DNA from: Turnera subulata
Lineage: Eukaryota; Streptophyta; Magnoliopsida; Malpighiales; Passifloraceae
Assembly (NCBI GenBank): GCA_028386065.3
Contig: JAKUCV010002089.1
Coordinates: 114,390 to 178,389, forward strand
Length of the DNA: 64,000 bases
Direction of reading: 5' to 3'
Both the position numbers and the translations under genes were made by a program. Shown piece after piece: positions 24,626 through 35,301 of the stretch; the first letter of the stretch is position 1; each line of letters starts with the position of its first letter. Under the pieces are notes generated by a model. It was not told where the DNA came from and ran no database searches. It worked only from the letters and a program-made list of their open reading frames with translations.

Positions 24626-24916
24626 ATGGCCTAACTTTACTTGAACGACAATCGTTCAATACACAAACCGACACTCGGTTTTTCCTAGTCGAACTCTTTC
24701 AACTTACTGCCAAGAACACCTTGATTGATATCACATACCAATCAAGTTCTCTTTGTCAAAACTCTTTTGACAAACACCAACATCAACATGTACATCACAT
24801 ATACATAACTGAAAACAACATATAATGATCATGCTACATCACATATAACATATCATATATATATGCATGAACATATCAACATATGCACATAAATCCGGTT
24901 CAGAGCTTCACAAGAG

Positions 24917-24928
24917 GCTTCGCTACCA
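24917..24928 (-). other. Copia C primer binding site
   Basis: The minus strand reads TGGTAGCGAAGC one base inside the 5' LTR end. It is related to the initiator tRNA-Met type TGGTATCAGAGC. Confidence 0.65.
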
Positions 24929-24929
24929 C

Positions 24930-26449
24930 TGTAAGTTTCCCTAGGGCTATTATGACACTCATAACAAGCACAATATACAGCGGAAACAAGGAAACTTAAC
25001 CAAGAACCAAGTGAAGCATGCATAAACCGTATAACAAAATTTACATACCTTGTTCGGTTGAGGTCTTTCACCCAACTGTAGAACAGAATCAGCTAGAGCC
25101 AGACAAAAGCCTCGCCCCTCTACGGTATCCACACGAACCGTGACCGGCTTGGAATCGTCACACGAGTCGAGCCTCGAGCTCCCCCGGACTGATGTGCTAG
25201 CAAGAGTAAACCGGGAGCAACAACTTTGTGGTGTTTGTGTTCTTCTTTCTTTGACAAAGAATGAAGAAGCTGAAGGTGAGTGTTTTCTCAAGGCTATCAA
25301 GACTCCAAAAATGTTTAGAGAGCACCAAGAGAGGAAGAAGATGATCAGATCATTCACATGCCAAATGAAGATATAGGTTAGTGGAAGTAATGGCCAACAT
25401 CTTGGCCCCATCTCCCACTTAATCATGTCAAGACATGATAATGCCTCCACTAAACTTTCTAGCACAACACACACCATAAGGTCTGATCTCTGGTCAATAA
25501 TTCAACTAATTATTGTCCCAAAACGACCCTAGTTCAACCATGGTCCAACTATGGTCCAACCATGGTCCAACCACGGTTCAACCAACTGCTCGAATCAACG
25601 GTTCTATGTGTGTGACCCTGTAGGCACTTGTAACGTCCGACAACAATTGTAAAATCCTATGTTACAATTATAAACAAAGAGGGGCGTCTAGCAACACATC
25701 ATTGCTACCCGAACGACAAGATCAGTACTGATTCTCTATGCCTCGGAATATGTCATCGTCCTTTCGTCCCATTATCAAGATCAAACACGAGACATGGAAT
25801 ATGTCAATCTCGTATATGTTTAATCTATATTTCTTGATCCCCAAGTTAACTGTATAAAACGGATACCCGTGATATCACCATATCACCTAGTCCGAGCATG
25901 GCCATGCATTTAACAGTTCAACTTTATCAAGAAACCATATGATAATATACCCGTTATATGGGTCGAACGAATCCCGTCTTGATCAATCAAAACCCACTAC
26001 ATACTCGTCATATACCCAATGATTACCCTTATGTCCACCCAGTTACGGATGACTAGGAATAATATCAAAGTACATGATTCATATGTTGGATACCTTGACG
26101 ATCTCAGGTCGGAGGACAATACATCTATAAGAAACACTAATGACATACATATAACGTTCCATGTAGTGTTCTTATGTGGGTCGGTCCAGTCCACAAGTTC
26201 TCCAACTTGTACCCGTATGTAGAATTCATATCACATATGCAATTCTCAACATACGCTAGTCTCAATTTATTATTACAACCCATCCGTAATAATAATCGAC
26301 TAGGGACATTTAAGAATATGAAATATTCTAGGGTTATAAGTATGTGCAAGCGTTTATCTCATAAACGATACTTATTGGAATAACCTTAATGTGTATACGT
26401 GACTACAAATAATCATCCATGATTGGCTTTTGGGCATATTACACTAACA
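24930..26449 (-). repeat. Copia C 5' LTR (1520 bp)
   Basis: It has the same termini as the other LTR. The 11-bp GGTCCAACCAT repeat (about 25535-25590) is shorter here by roughly one unit. For the minus-strand element this LTR would carry the active promoter; I did not identify a clear TATA box. Confidence 0.93.
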
Positions 26450-27468
26450 CAGACATGGAGAGGACCTTTAGAGAAACCAGACATCAAGAGAGAACCTAAA
26501 GCCGGGACTCAGCTCCTACAGACCATGAGATGAGAGGAACTAGAGTTGAGAGAGCCTAAAGCCAGGACGCAGCTCTTGCAAACCGTGTAATGAGGGAATC
26601 CAGAAAAGAGAAAATCCTGAGAGAAAACCATACTTGAGAGACAAATGAACCTGAACCTAAAGCCAGGACCTAGCTCCTGCAGACGATGAGATGAGGGGAA
26701 CTACAGGTGAGAGAGCCGAAAGCCGGGACGCAGCTCCTGCAAACCATGAAATGAGAGAATCCAAACCGAGGGATGAGAGTGACCGAACTTCGAGAGAAAC
26801 CATGAGAGAAGCCACCCAGGGGAGAGCAAACCAAAAGCCAGGACCAGCACCCGCAAAACCGAGAAGAGTGGAGCGAATCCAACCGTGAGGGGATCCAAAT
26901 ATGTGAGAAAATCAACCAGAAACAAAGCCAAGAGCCCAACTCTTGCAAACCTTGAGATGAGCTGACCTTGAGGCATACGAGCCGTAAGCCGGAAACCCAG
27001 TTCTAGCAAACCATGAGATGAGGAAATCAAACAAGAGCCGAGGACCCGGTTCTTGCAAACCCTAGGATGAGATGATTCCCAAACTAAAATGTTGAGTATC
27101 CAGCTGACAAAGATGAGATGATTCTTTGCCAACAACCCGATAAATGGGATGATTCTATCACTTCGGGATGGGATGATTCCCGAGAACCATAACTTGGGAT
27201 GAGTTGATTTCCAAGTTGAAACCTAGTTTACAAAGATGAGATGATTATATCACCTCGGGATGAGATGATTCCCGAGAACCTGGGATGAGATGATTCCCAC
27301 AAACCGAGGGTCAGCCCCTCAAACCTTCGGGATGAGTGATTCCCGAAGCGGAGCATGGGATGCTCCAACCCTTAATACACACCACACACATCTATCATTC
27401 AAATTTGGTTGTTCCTTTCTTACGTTGTTTCATCCATACTTTCTAAGGACTCATCAACGAGGGGCATC
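26450..27468 (+). other. LARD-1 internal region, segment 3, with tandem repeats: no gene seen
   Basis: Two repeat styles fill it. The first (to about 27070) is a degenerate repeat of roughly 50-60 bp around CCTAAAGCCGGGAC, GCAGCTCCTGCAAACC and ATGAGATGAGAG. The second (about 27075-27350) repeats GGGATGAGATGATTCCC and relatives. A purine tract (GAGGGGCATC) ends at the LTR boundary. The overlapping minus-strand frames (26670-27135) are readings of these repeats and not genes. Confidence 0.75.
27459..27468 (+). other. LARD-1 polypurine tract
   Basis: GAGGGGCATC abuts the 3' LTR start TGTGAACACCC, the expected site and composition. Confidence 0.7.
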
Positions 27469-29300
27469 TGTGAACACCCAAATTTGACGCACAAATTTTC
27501 TACTAAAATTGAATTTCGGACATGTTGGAACTTAGGATTGATGAGATGATTTGGTCTTTAGCTAAGACATATCAAGAATTTAATCTAGTAGAAATGATAT
27601 ATTTTGGTAATTTGGACCCTTATGTATTTGAATACTAGGATTAATGAGATGATTTAATCCTAGGGTAGAATATATATCAAGGTTTATTTATACTAAAATA
27701 TGTTTTATTTCATTGCTTGGGCCTTTTATTTATATTTAACCCGATTTTATTGAGATGATTTATCTTTGGGTTAAGGATAGGTTTAAGGGACCAAGTTAAT
27801 GGATTCTCCAGAGTTTAAATTAGCTCATAAACACTTTATTTGCAGACTAATTTTTGTTTTAATTTTTGTGGAAAATCAGAATCAAATCACCCTTTAATTG
27901 GTAAATGTGCTTTTTGGTATCATTTTGCTTAAAATGGGTGTTAATGTATAATAAATCAGTTATGGAATGATTTAGAGGAGTAGTAATCAAGTAATGGAGT
28001 GATTCTGGGTTGATTAGGGGTGATTACGCGGTAGGATCAAATCAGAGCTGAATTAGGGGGATTGGGGTTCGAAAATGGAAAGAACGGGTGACACGCGGGG
28101 TGACCGATGGTCATCTCGTGATGACCGTCGGGTGCCGGCAGACATCCACACATGACCGCCGGCCCTGACGGTCATCCAGCAGATGACCGCCGGCCAAGGC
28201 GGTCATCATTTCCCAGAATCCCCGATTTTTGTTTCTAACTCGATCCTATGTGGTTTTGGACCAGATTTTCGGGCATAATCTTCACCATTAAGTAAGTCCA
28301 CGCCACTAGGCTTCCCAAAACACTATAAATAGGACCTCTCATTCATATTTTAAGGGTTCAATCTCTCTTTACACACACACTCCCCGTAAGCTTTGTTTGC
28401 TTGGAGAAACTCTACTTCTCCAAGCCTAGAAACACTTTTAGAGTAGAAACTCTAGAGGAATTCCATGGGAAAGCATAAAGTAGAAAGCCATCTAGAGAAG
28501 ATCAAGAGGGTAGAGCAATCGAAAGCAATCCAAGGCCAAGAAGGTGGGAAATCCAAGTAGAAGGACCTGATGCAAGCAGGCTCAGAAAATAATTCATATC
28601 TCAAGTTCTAGAAGTCAGATTGCCATGATCTTAGACTCTCTGTAAAGATAAGAGGGAGAGATACAACTTTTTTGTTGGGACCAAAAGCTGAATCGGCCAT
28701 TTTCATTGTCCAAAAGTCAGAAGAAGATGACCCATAGATTCTGTCCAACAACCGAGATAAGTGTTCTAACTCTTTTCGATTGCGCGCTTTATTAACTGCT
28801 ACTTGTTGGTTATTTGATGATGCTTTTGGTGATTATGTGATTGTTGTGATGCCATGTCAAGAACTATGTGGGCTTTGAACCCGGTCGCTGGGGTACGTAG
28901 GTGGTCTCTAGTGGTGGAGACTCAAGCCCAAATATTTTTATTTTTCCTATTTGTTCCGTACCTTCTTCTCCTTGCCCTCCAATTCATTTTTGTTATCTCT
29001 ATATGTTTTGTTTCCACACTTGCACACAAGCACAAGGCATGCTTGTATTCTCCAATTGCACAAAGTTTCGACCCAACATGGATGGGTGCCTAACACCTTC
29101 CCATCCATGACGAACCCCCGAATCCCATGTTTTTGGTCTCGTTATGATCAATTGCCTAAGGAGTCATTTAAAAATTTTTTCCCAAATTTTGTCCTTAATA
29201 AAATTTGGGTAGCAACTTCATTGACATGGGATTGACCCGATGAAGAAGGTGTGAGGAATTATTTGAATATGCCCAAGTGATTTTGGGTCGGGTATTCACA
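27469..29300 (+). repeat. LARD-1 3' LTR (1832 bp)
   Basis: The termini TGTGAA/TTCACA are inverted repeats. A TATA box TATAAATA lies at 28324-28331. The GC-rich hairpin unit (ATGACCGCC arms) is present twice, at 28152-28175 and 28183-28206, with one imperfect arm in the first copy. The 5' LTR has only one. The small plus-strand frames near 28854-29235 also occur in the 5' LTR and are not genes. Confidence 0.9.
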
Positions 29301-29758
29301 GACCAAATAGGTCAATATGTAAGAGTTCAAGAGGTCGGGAAGTTGATACCACATGTTTTGGCTTAAAAGAACTTTTGATTTGTTTACCCAACTGACAGGC
29401 TCAACATTTGGTTTCTGCTTTGAACTTTAGCTTTAGCAGACAATTGACCAAATCTTCCTTGGATAGAATTGAGATAAGTTTAAGATTTGCATGCCCAAGC
29501 CTCCTATGCCATAGAGTTGGAAAAGCTGTTCTTGCACTAAAGCTCTTGATCTCGGGATTAGTAACATAATTTAAACATATAGAATATAATTTACCAATCA
29601 TTTTACCAACAAATAAGACATTCTCGTCATCAACTCTACTCACAAGTCATCTTGAAGATTCCAAATTAACTCTGAATCCTTTGTCACACAGCTGACTAAT
29701 ACTAAGCAAATTGTACTTAAGATTATCAACAAGTAGCACATGCTCAATAGTTGGAATG
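29301..29758 (-). pseudogene. pol: Copia B fragment: GAG-pre-integrase and start of integrase
   Basis: The open part (29643-29401) has MSRVDDENVLFVGKMIGK and LWHRRLGHANLKLISILSK, the His-containing zinc-binding region before integrase. A TGA interrupts it just after KAETKC. The frame continues as ACQLGKQIKSSFKPKHVV and then ELLHIDLFG, where LARD-1 begins. The right end (29754-29758, GAATG) is one target copy of the Ath-2 insertion. The piece continues at 49533. It matches the 331-470 part of Copia A at its right end. Confidence 0.88.
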
Positions 29759-31598
29759 TGATGCGTTTTATTTATGCGTGACTTTTTCAAATTTATAATT
29801 CTTGATCAATTCACAACACGAGACACAAATAACACACGAGTAAATGCAACGATTGTTAACTACAAGCGCACAGTGTACTATGTAGTGTAGTAGTCTAATC
29901 AAGGTCGATCCACGGAACAACGGAAATAAGTACTACCTAATGTCACAACTTACGATTACCTAGGAAAATCAAACAAAAGATGGTGTAGGATGATGTCGAA
30001 ACTAACAAATAAAAAGAAACAAAATCGCAGACTTAATCTAAAGTGAAGTTCTATCAATATCTAAAGCAATCTAGGAAATCGGGGTTCACGCAATTGCTAT
30101 CTAGGTTTATTATGCATGGAACCGATATCTATATTGATGTGTGATTGTGGGCAATTGTTTCTAATCTCTTAATCCTCAGCTCTCGCATGTTGAATCAAAT
30201 ATTCAGCAAAGATTACTACCTAGCTCGCGCATAGCCTAGCATCCGTACTAAACTCATTAAGCACAAAACAATCAATCAAACCCTAAGAAACTATCAGCTC
30301 TCGCATATTTTAGCATCAATCAATCTATGTTCTTCTAGGTATCATCATATAAATCACGTAGCTCTCACATGTTGCAATCAATAAGAATCAATCAAAAGTA
30401 GATAATAAATTCGGCACACATAGATTGAACAATCAACACAATCAATTGAATAAACATGAATCCATATAGAATAAAACCATAGAAGTAATTGGCTACATCC
30501 CTAATCCTAGAATAGAGAATCAGTTCATCATAATAAAATACCAAATCATCAAAGTCTCACAAGAATTCATCAAGTAAACCATTAAACTGAAAGAGAATCG
30601 AATAAAAGAGAGAGTAGTGAAGTCGGATAGCCGATTTGAATTGGTGATGATGGCGTCTACTTGTGCTCCTCTGGTGACGACTTCTACTGCAATTGGACTG
30701 GTGATTTTGTGACTTTGAACCTTCAAATCTTGCTGGAAAAACGTTGAATTGTTGTGGGGAATAACCTTTGAAATTGGATGAGGAATTCGGCACCACCTAG
30801 AGGATCCAAAAGAGTGAAAACCCTAACCCTACTAGCGTGTGTGACCTAATAACTAACCAACTCGGCAGAGCTTCGCCCTCTGACTTCTGCCTCCTGAATA
30901 TGTCGACCTAGGGGGTCCTTTTATACAGTCTTTAGCTACTGGAAGTCGGTGGGGCTCTCCTTCTTTGAATGGAAATTGAATTCTTGACTTGCACTCCAAG
31001 TTGCACTTTTGCCTGTTTTCTGACCCAAAACTTGGACGCCACTTAACTCCTAGAAGATCCAAACTGAGCATTGGGCTCTTCAAAAAAGTTCTAGATAATT
31101 CTCTCAGCTTTTTTTTCATAAAAATAACTCTTCAACTGGACTTTTGTAGCTCAAGATATCGCCGAAACACTGGTCCTGGGTCGGCACAGAAAAATCTGGA
31201 TCCTGGGCTGGATTAAAATAATTCCTGCTCCTTATAGACTGGCGAAAAAATTATGAAATTTAATCCGTAGAAAGCTCTGGAAGTCGAGTTTCGTCTCCAA
31301 TTGGTCGCACTTAATTTTGATGCCTAGAACTCCCAAAATCTTTAAAATAGTCGGTTGTGCTCACTGCAGAAAGTTTCCTAAATTGGGCCTGGTTTCCAAA
31401 CTTGTCTAAAAAGCTTCCATTCTTCAATGAAAACGATAAATTCCTGATAAAAACACTTAATCAGCAAAATTGGAGTACTAATTGACACATTGCATGAAAA
31501 CACACAATAATAGAAAGATTATACACATAATCGATCAAGAATACATAGTAAAAGCCATTCAAAACCACCATAAAAACACTAACATTTAGATGTTATAA
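29759..31598 (-). repeat. Ath-2 3' LTR (1840 bp)
   Basis: In the plus direction it starts TGATGCGTTTTATTT and ends TTTAGATGTTATAA. The other LTR ends TTATCA. A minus-strand TATAAAAG box is at 30917-30925. An AAGGTCGATCCACGG block near its start is the Ath-2 version of the conserved Athila motif. No gene is present; frames such as 30520-30796 occur in both LTRs. Confidence 0.9.
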
Positions 31599-33546
31599 AA
31601 TCTCCTCAAACTTAAACTTTGCTTCTCCTCAAGCAAGTAAAACAAGATAAACCAAATGAGGGTTTTGAAAATCTCCACCAAATCACACAATCAAAAAGAA
31701 TTCATATCAAGACTCCCAAGATAATCACCAAGAGCTTATGAGTAATCATTTATGATCAAATCCCAAGACAGAAAGAAAATCTCATGAAAAAGCATCCATG
31801 CAAAAGTCAGACTTACCCGCACAAGCTTTCACACAAATCACTTAGCAAAAATTGATTTCCCATATGCATGCAAGAATGAATTGACGCCATGAAAATTTGA
31901 AAAACTAGTCCCATAGGCAAACTCCAGAACTTAACTCCACTATTATGAATAAACACTCTTAAAAAGATCAATAGGACTTTACAAATGGTTGTAATGGGGT
32001 CTTGGGTAAAGATTGATCAAAGAAAAGGTGGATAGGAAATAAAAGTTCAAAAATTCACTTAAGAAAAGATTGCAATATGTATTATCAAGAGATTGAAAAG
32101 ATTTCTCAAAGTGCAAGTCTTGAAGTAACATCCATCATGTGATTATCAAAAGAAATTCAACTTGTTTCAGGAACCATTGATTGCGTAATTTCTCATCTCT
32201 TTTTTTGATTTTTTTTGAATTTTATTCTTTTGAATCGACTTTGTCCATTTTCTTTTCTGCTTTTTTTTTTCTGCTCTTGACATTTCATAACATACTTGAA
32301 ACAATTGAAACTGCAAACTTCTTCAATGCATAGATCTTCTTGGATGTGAAAAAATACGGTACAATTGCACTTATCATAGAAAGAATCTTGATAAAAACAT
32401 AGAACAAAAATGCCTTAAGGAACTTTGAAAAATAGAGTATGGATAATGAAAGAAAAGAATGGTAGCTATAAGGCTTCAAAGGGTTAAAGGTGGGTAAATG
32501 TGGGTAATGAAAGAAAAATTAGCTACCATGATTTAGGCTCAAAAGGGGTTAAACAAGGGATAATGATAAAGGGTAGGTTTTTTATTGGCTTGTTGGTTCA
32601 AACAAAGAATGCCTAAATCATCTCTTTCATTGAGCATTTATGAGAAAAATTCGCTTTGAGAAGTTCTGAAAACTTGTTCTAGGATATATATGTTGACGTC
32701 AAAAATTTTGAAAAATAATGCATAGGGTGTCGAAAAATGCTAGGCAAAGAATGCTAGGACTTGCATGAATTCATCATAACTAAACATGAACACAAGATCA
32801 ATCAAAAATCAAACTTCTTGCATCTAAAAGAAAAAGATTTCAAAAACTTAAAGTAACTCTCTTAGTTATCCATCAACAAAAATCATCTTGATCATAGAAT
32901 GGTGGGTTTGAAAACAATTTGAAAAACAAAGAAAAATCTTTTTGTTTTTTTCGTCGATTTTTTGAAAAAAATTTGTTTGAAAACGATTTTTGAAAAGCAA
33001 TTTTAAAACAATTTTAAAAATAATTTGAAAATAAAGTTGAAAACTGATTTTGAATTTTTTTTTTGAAAAAGTAATGGCTTTTTACGAAGTGATCTAGGAT
33101 AAAAAATATGCATACTCAATATATTAAAGTCAAAAACATGCTCTTTATTGACACAAACACAACAAAAACAAAAACAAAAACAAATTGCAAAGAAATTTGT
33201 TCCCCCTCCTCAAACTTAAATCGGACATTGTCCTCATTGGCCAAGAAAGAAAAGAAACAAAGGGTAAAAAGATAGGCACATAGGAGAGGCACTCTCCTCA
33301 AACTTAGATCGAAACTTGTATAGCACATAAGAAAAGATAATCCAAATAAGAGAGAAAGTAAGAATCAACCAATAGAGAGATAGAGAAATCGAAATTGCAT
33401 TGCCACTAGGTGTTCATGACACCAAAATTAAACACATTTGACATGAAATTGAAACTGCCACAAGGATGACTAGCAATGGCTGCATCCTATAAAAGTAAAG
33501 ACATAAAGCAATAAAAACACAACACATAGAATGATGATGCATGAAA
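31599..33546 (-). other. Ath-2 3' non-coding region, with three purine-tract-like sites
   Basis: No coding domain is visible over 1.9 kb. The minus strand has AAGTTTGAGGAG next to the LTR (31600-31613, the expected polypurine tract). Near copies lie at about 33209-33222 and 33294-33308. A/T-rich runs fill 32190-32280 and 32930-33070. Confidence 0.7.
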
Positions 33547-34746
33547 CTACTCGGCAAGTTTGTTCTCTATGTTCTCTAGCTTCTTCCTAAGTTGCGCGAT
33601 GGTCTTCTCTTGTTCATCGAATTTACTGCACATGACTCCCCCTAACTTATCAACAATGTCAACCAACTTATCCATTTGAGAGAGTAATTTGCCGGTGGTC
33701 TTGTTGAGATTGGCGATGACATCGACTTGAGCTTCCCATCCCATGAGAAAGTAGAAGATGTTGGAGGAATCGGATTCCACGGATCATGTAGATGATGGTG
33801 GCTTACGGTGGATAGATTGTGTGCTAACACAAAGGCATTCCTCATCAACCACTTCTTCATCACTAAAAGGATGTGGATCAATGGGTTCATGGAGTTTTAG
33901 GGCCATTGCTGCGGCAACATGCTTATGCTTAGTCTCAAGTGCGGGGTTAGAAAGGGTCAAAGTGTAGGGATCTAGGTTAATTCCTAAGAATTTCGCGATA
34001 TGAGTGATCAGCCCTCCACATGCTATCTCACCTTCTCCTTTGCAAATATGAGCAAAATTTTGTAGCAACCAAAGTCCTCCATTGAGTTTGTACCCGTGTA
34101 CCATGCAAAAGAGTACAAAAAGCTCATCACATTGCACCCTGTGTGCATCTTTGGTTCTTCCAAAGAAAGAGTGTGCCAAAACTCTGTGTAAATACCTCAG
34201 TGCATTGTCCTTAATGCACAAGTCACTAGCCATGCCAGAGCCAGGAATATATGAATCAATGCAAATCGTGTCCATCATGACTCTTCCATTGAAGCTACAA
34301 CTATGGACTCGCCAACCTTCGGCATCAAAACCAAAAATTTTGTTGAAATCAATTAAGCTCTTCTCATAATCTTTCCTTGCAAGCCAAAACTTGACATAGC
34401 TGGCATCATGAATGTCCTTGAGATCCACGTCGTACCCAAAAGTAGCAAGAAACTCATAAGTAAGCTCCTCGTATGACGGCTCCTTAATCTTGCAAAAATC
34501 GACTAGTCCTATGTTGGCAAGGTACTTGCCAATCGGCTCCTCAAGATTCTAAGATTCAACCACCTCAAAATCAATGTACCTCGTAGGAATTAGAGGTCTC
34601 CGAATCAGCTTGTCAAACCTAGCGCGATTCTCCTCAGAAATCCATCCCGGATTGTACTCGGTAAACTTAGGCATAGGCATATAGCGCGGGGTATGGTCGG
34701 TGATGGTAAAGTTGGGTCGGCAAGGGTTGTTTGTGGGAAAAGTCAT
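33547..34746 (-). pseudogene. Ath-2 third ORF (Athila env-position / ORF1-type protein), two stops
   Basis: This is one frame of about 400 codons on the minus strand, broken only by stops at 34546-34548 and near 33781-33783. The N-terminal part starts MTFPTNNPCRPNFTITDH. The middle has FWLARKDYEKSLIDFNKIFG, LRYLHRVLAHSFFGRTKDAH and HICKGEGEIACGGLITHIAK, which I recognise as the Athila ORF family found downstream of pol. The C-terminal part (33780-33547) is a predicted coiled coil with QMDKLVDIVDKLGG and KKLENIENKLAE. In Athila elements this position has been called env-like. I see no clear membrane segment or signal peptide, and its role is unknown. Confidence 0.85.
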
Positions 34747-35301
34747 CTTGAACTAGGGCTAAAGAGGGTAGGAGATGAAAAAAATCAAAGAAAAACCTAA
34801 AGGGTGCTAGGGAAGTGAAATCGACACTAGGGTATGGATGTCTAGAGCTTGAATGTTTTGGTGTGGAAAAATATGAGGGTATGGGTGTGTATTTATAGGC
34901 TCTAAAGCCGGTGGAAAAAGGGGTGTTGGTGCCGACTTCTAGTCCTATGGGTACTAGGAATCCTCATCAAACTAGTATTCAAAGTGGGTGTGTACTAGGA
35001 ATCCTATTTCTCCAAGGATTAGAAAATCCCTAAAAAAAATAAAAATAAAAATAAAAATAAAAACTAAATCCTATTCCTAAAAACTAAAGGAATACTAACC
35101 TATATTTTTTTGGTGGGTGTAGGACTAACTAAAAAAAATGGCAAAGGGTTCCCCTAAAAATCCAAGTCGGTTGCGCCTTCTTGCTCTCGGGTCGGTGCGC
35201 CTTTGGTGTAGATTGGCGCGCCTTTGCCGTGCCTTGGTGCGCCTGGGTGTGCTCGGGTGCGCTGGTTGGCTCGCCTGCGGGTGTGCCAATTGGTGCGTCC
35301 G
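34747..35301 (-). other. Ath-2 spacer upstream of the third ORF: no gene seen
   Basis: It contains an (AAAAAT)n microsatellite (about 35032-35064) and a GC-rich repeat with GGTGCGCCT/GGCGCGCC-type units (about 35170-35300). The GC-rich repeat resumes after the nested element at 42585. The last 5 bases, GTCCG, are the left target copy of the CRM-like element. Confidence 0.7.

Larger units (their letters stand above)
23207..24929 (-). other. Copia C untranslated leader
   Basis: This is about 1.7 kb between the primer site and the gag start, with no supported reading frame. It is unusually long for a Copia leader. Its centre is the palindrome array described separately. Flanking parts (23207-23760 and 24640-24916) show no further structure that I recognise. 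Confidence 0.75.
18120..26449 (-). mobile_element. Copia C: Ty1/Copia element with both LTRs
   Basis: The two LTRs (about 1.5 kb) are in direct orientation and differ by only about 2% in sampled segments. A perfect 5-bp target duplication CAGAC flanks the element (18115-18119 and 26450-26454). On the minus strand the order is 5' LTR, primer site, a long untranslated leader with a palindrome array, gag, protease, integrase, RT, RNase H, purine tract, 3' LTR. The coding region is heavily broken. Two solo LTRs of the same family lie at 59789-61254 and 62033-63527. I leave its Copia lineage unassigned. Confidence 0.93.
7373..29300 (+). mobile_element. LARD-1: large non-coding LTR retrotransposon, interrupted four times
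   Basis: Its own sequence is 7373-8738, 10762-11828, 14968-18119 and 26450-29300. The 3' LTR (27469-29300) runs TGTGAACACCC to GGTATTCACA. A primer-site-like sequence follows the 5' LTR, and a purine tract (GAGGGGCA) precedes the 3' LTR. The internal region totals about 5.2 kb and shows no Gag, protease, RT or integrase motif, which fits a non-autonomous 'LARD' type. The primer site and a GGTTGAAAACCCG block suggest descent from Tat/Ogre-like Gypsy elements. The start of its 5' LTR lies beyond Ath-1. Sampled 5' and 3' LTR segments differ by about 6% by eye. It is inserted in Copia B; GACCA (29301-29305) is the expected right target copy. Confidence 0.8.

Noticed and set aside
32160..32300. 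A poly(T)-rich segment as a processed-pseudogene or SINE tail
   Set aside because: No target duplication or SINE promoter boxes were seen. It belongs to the A/T-rich Ath-2 3' region.
33784..34428. A host gene for a 214-residue protein
   Set aside because: It is in frame with flanking segments, matches the Athila third-ORF family and lies between the LTRs of Ath-2.
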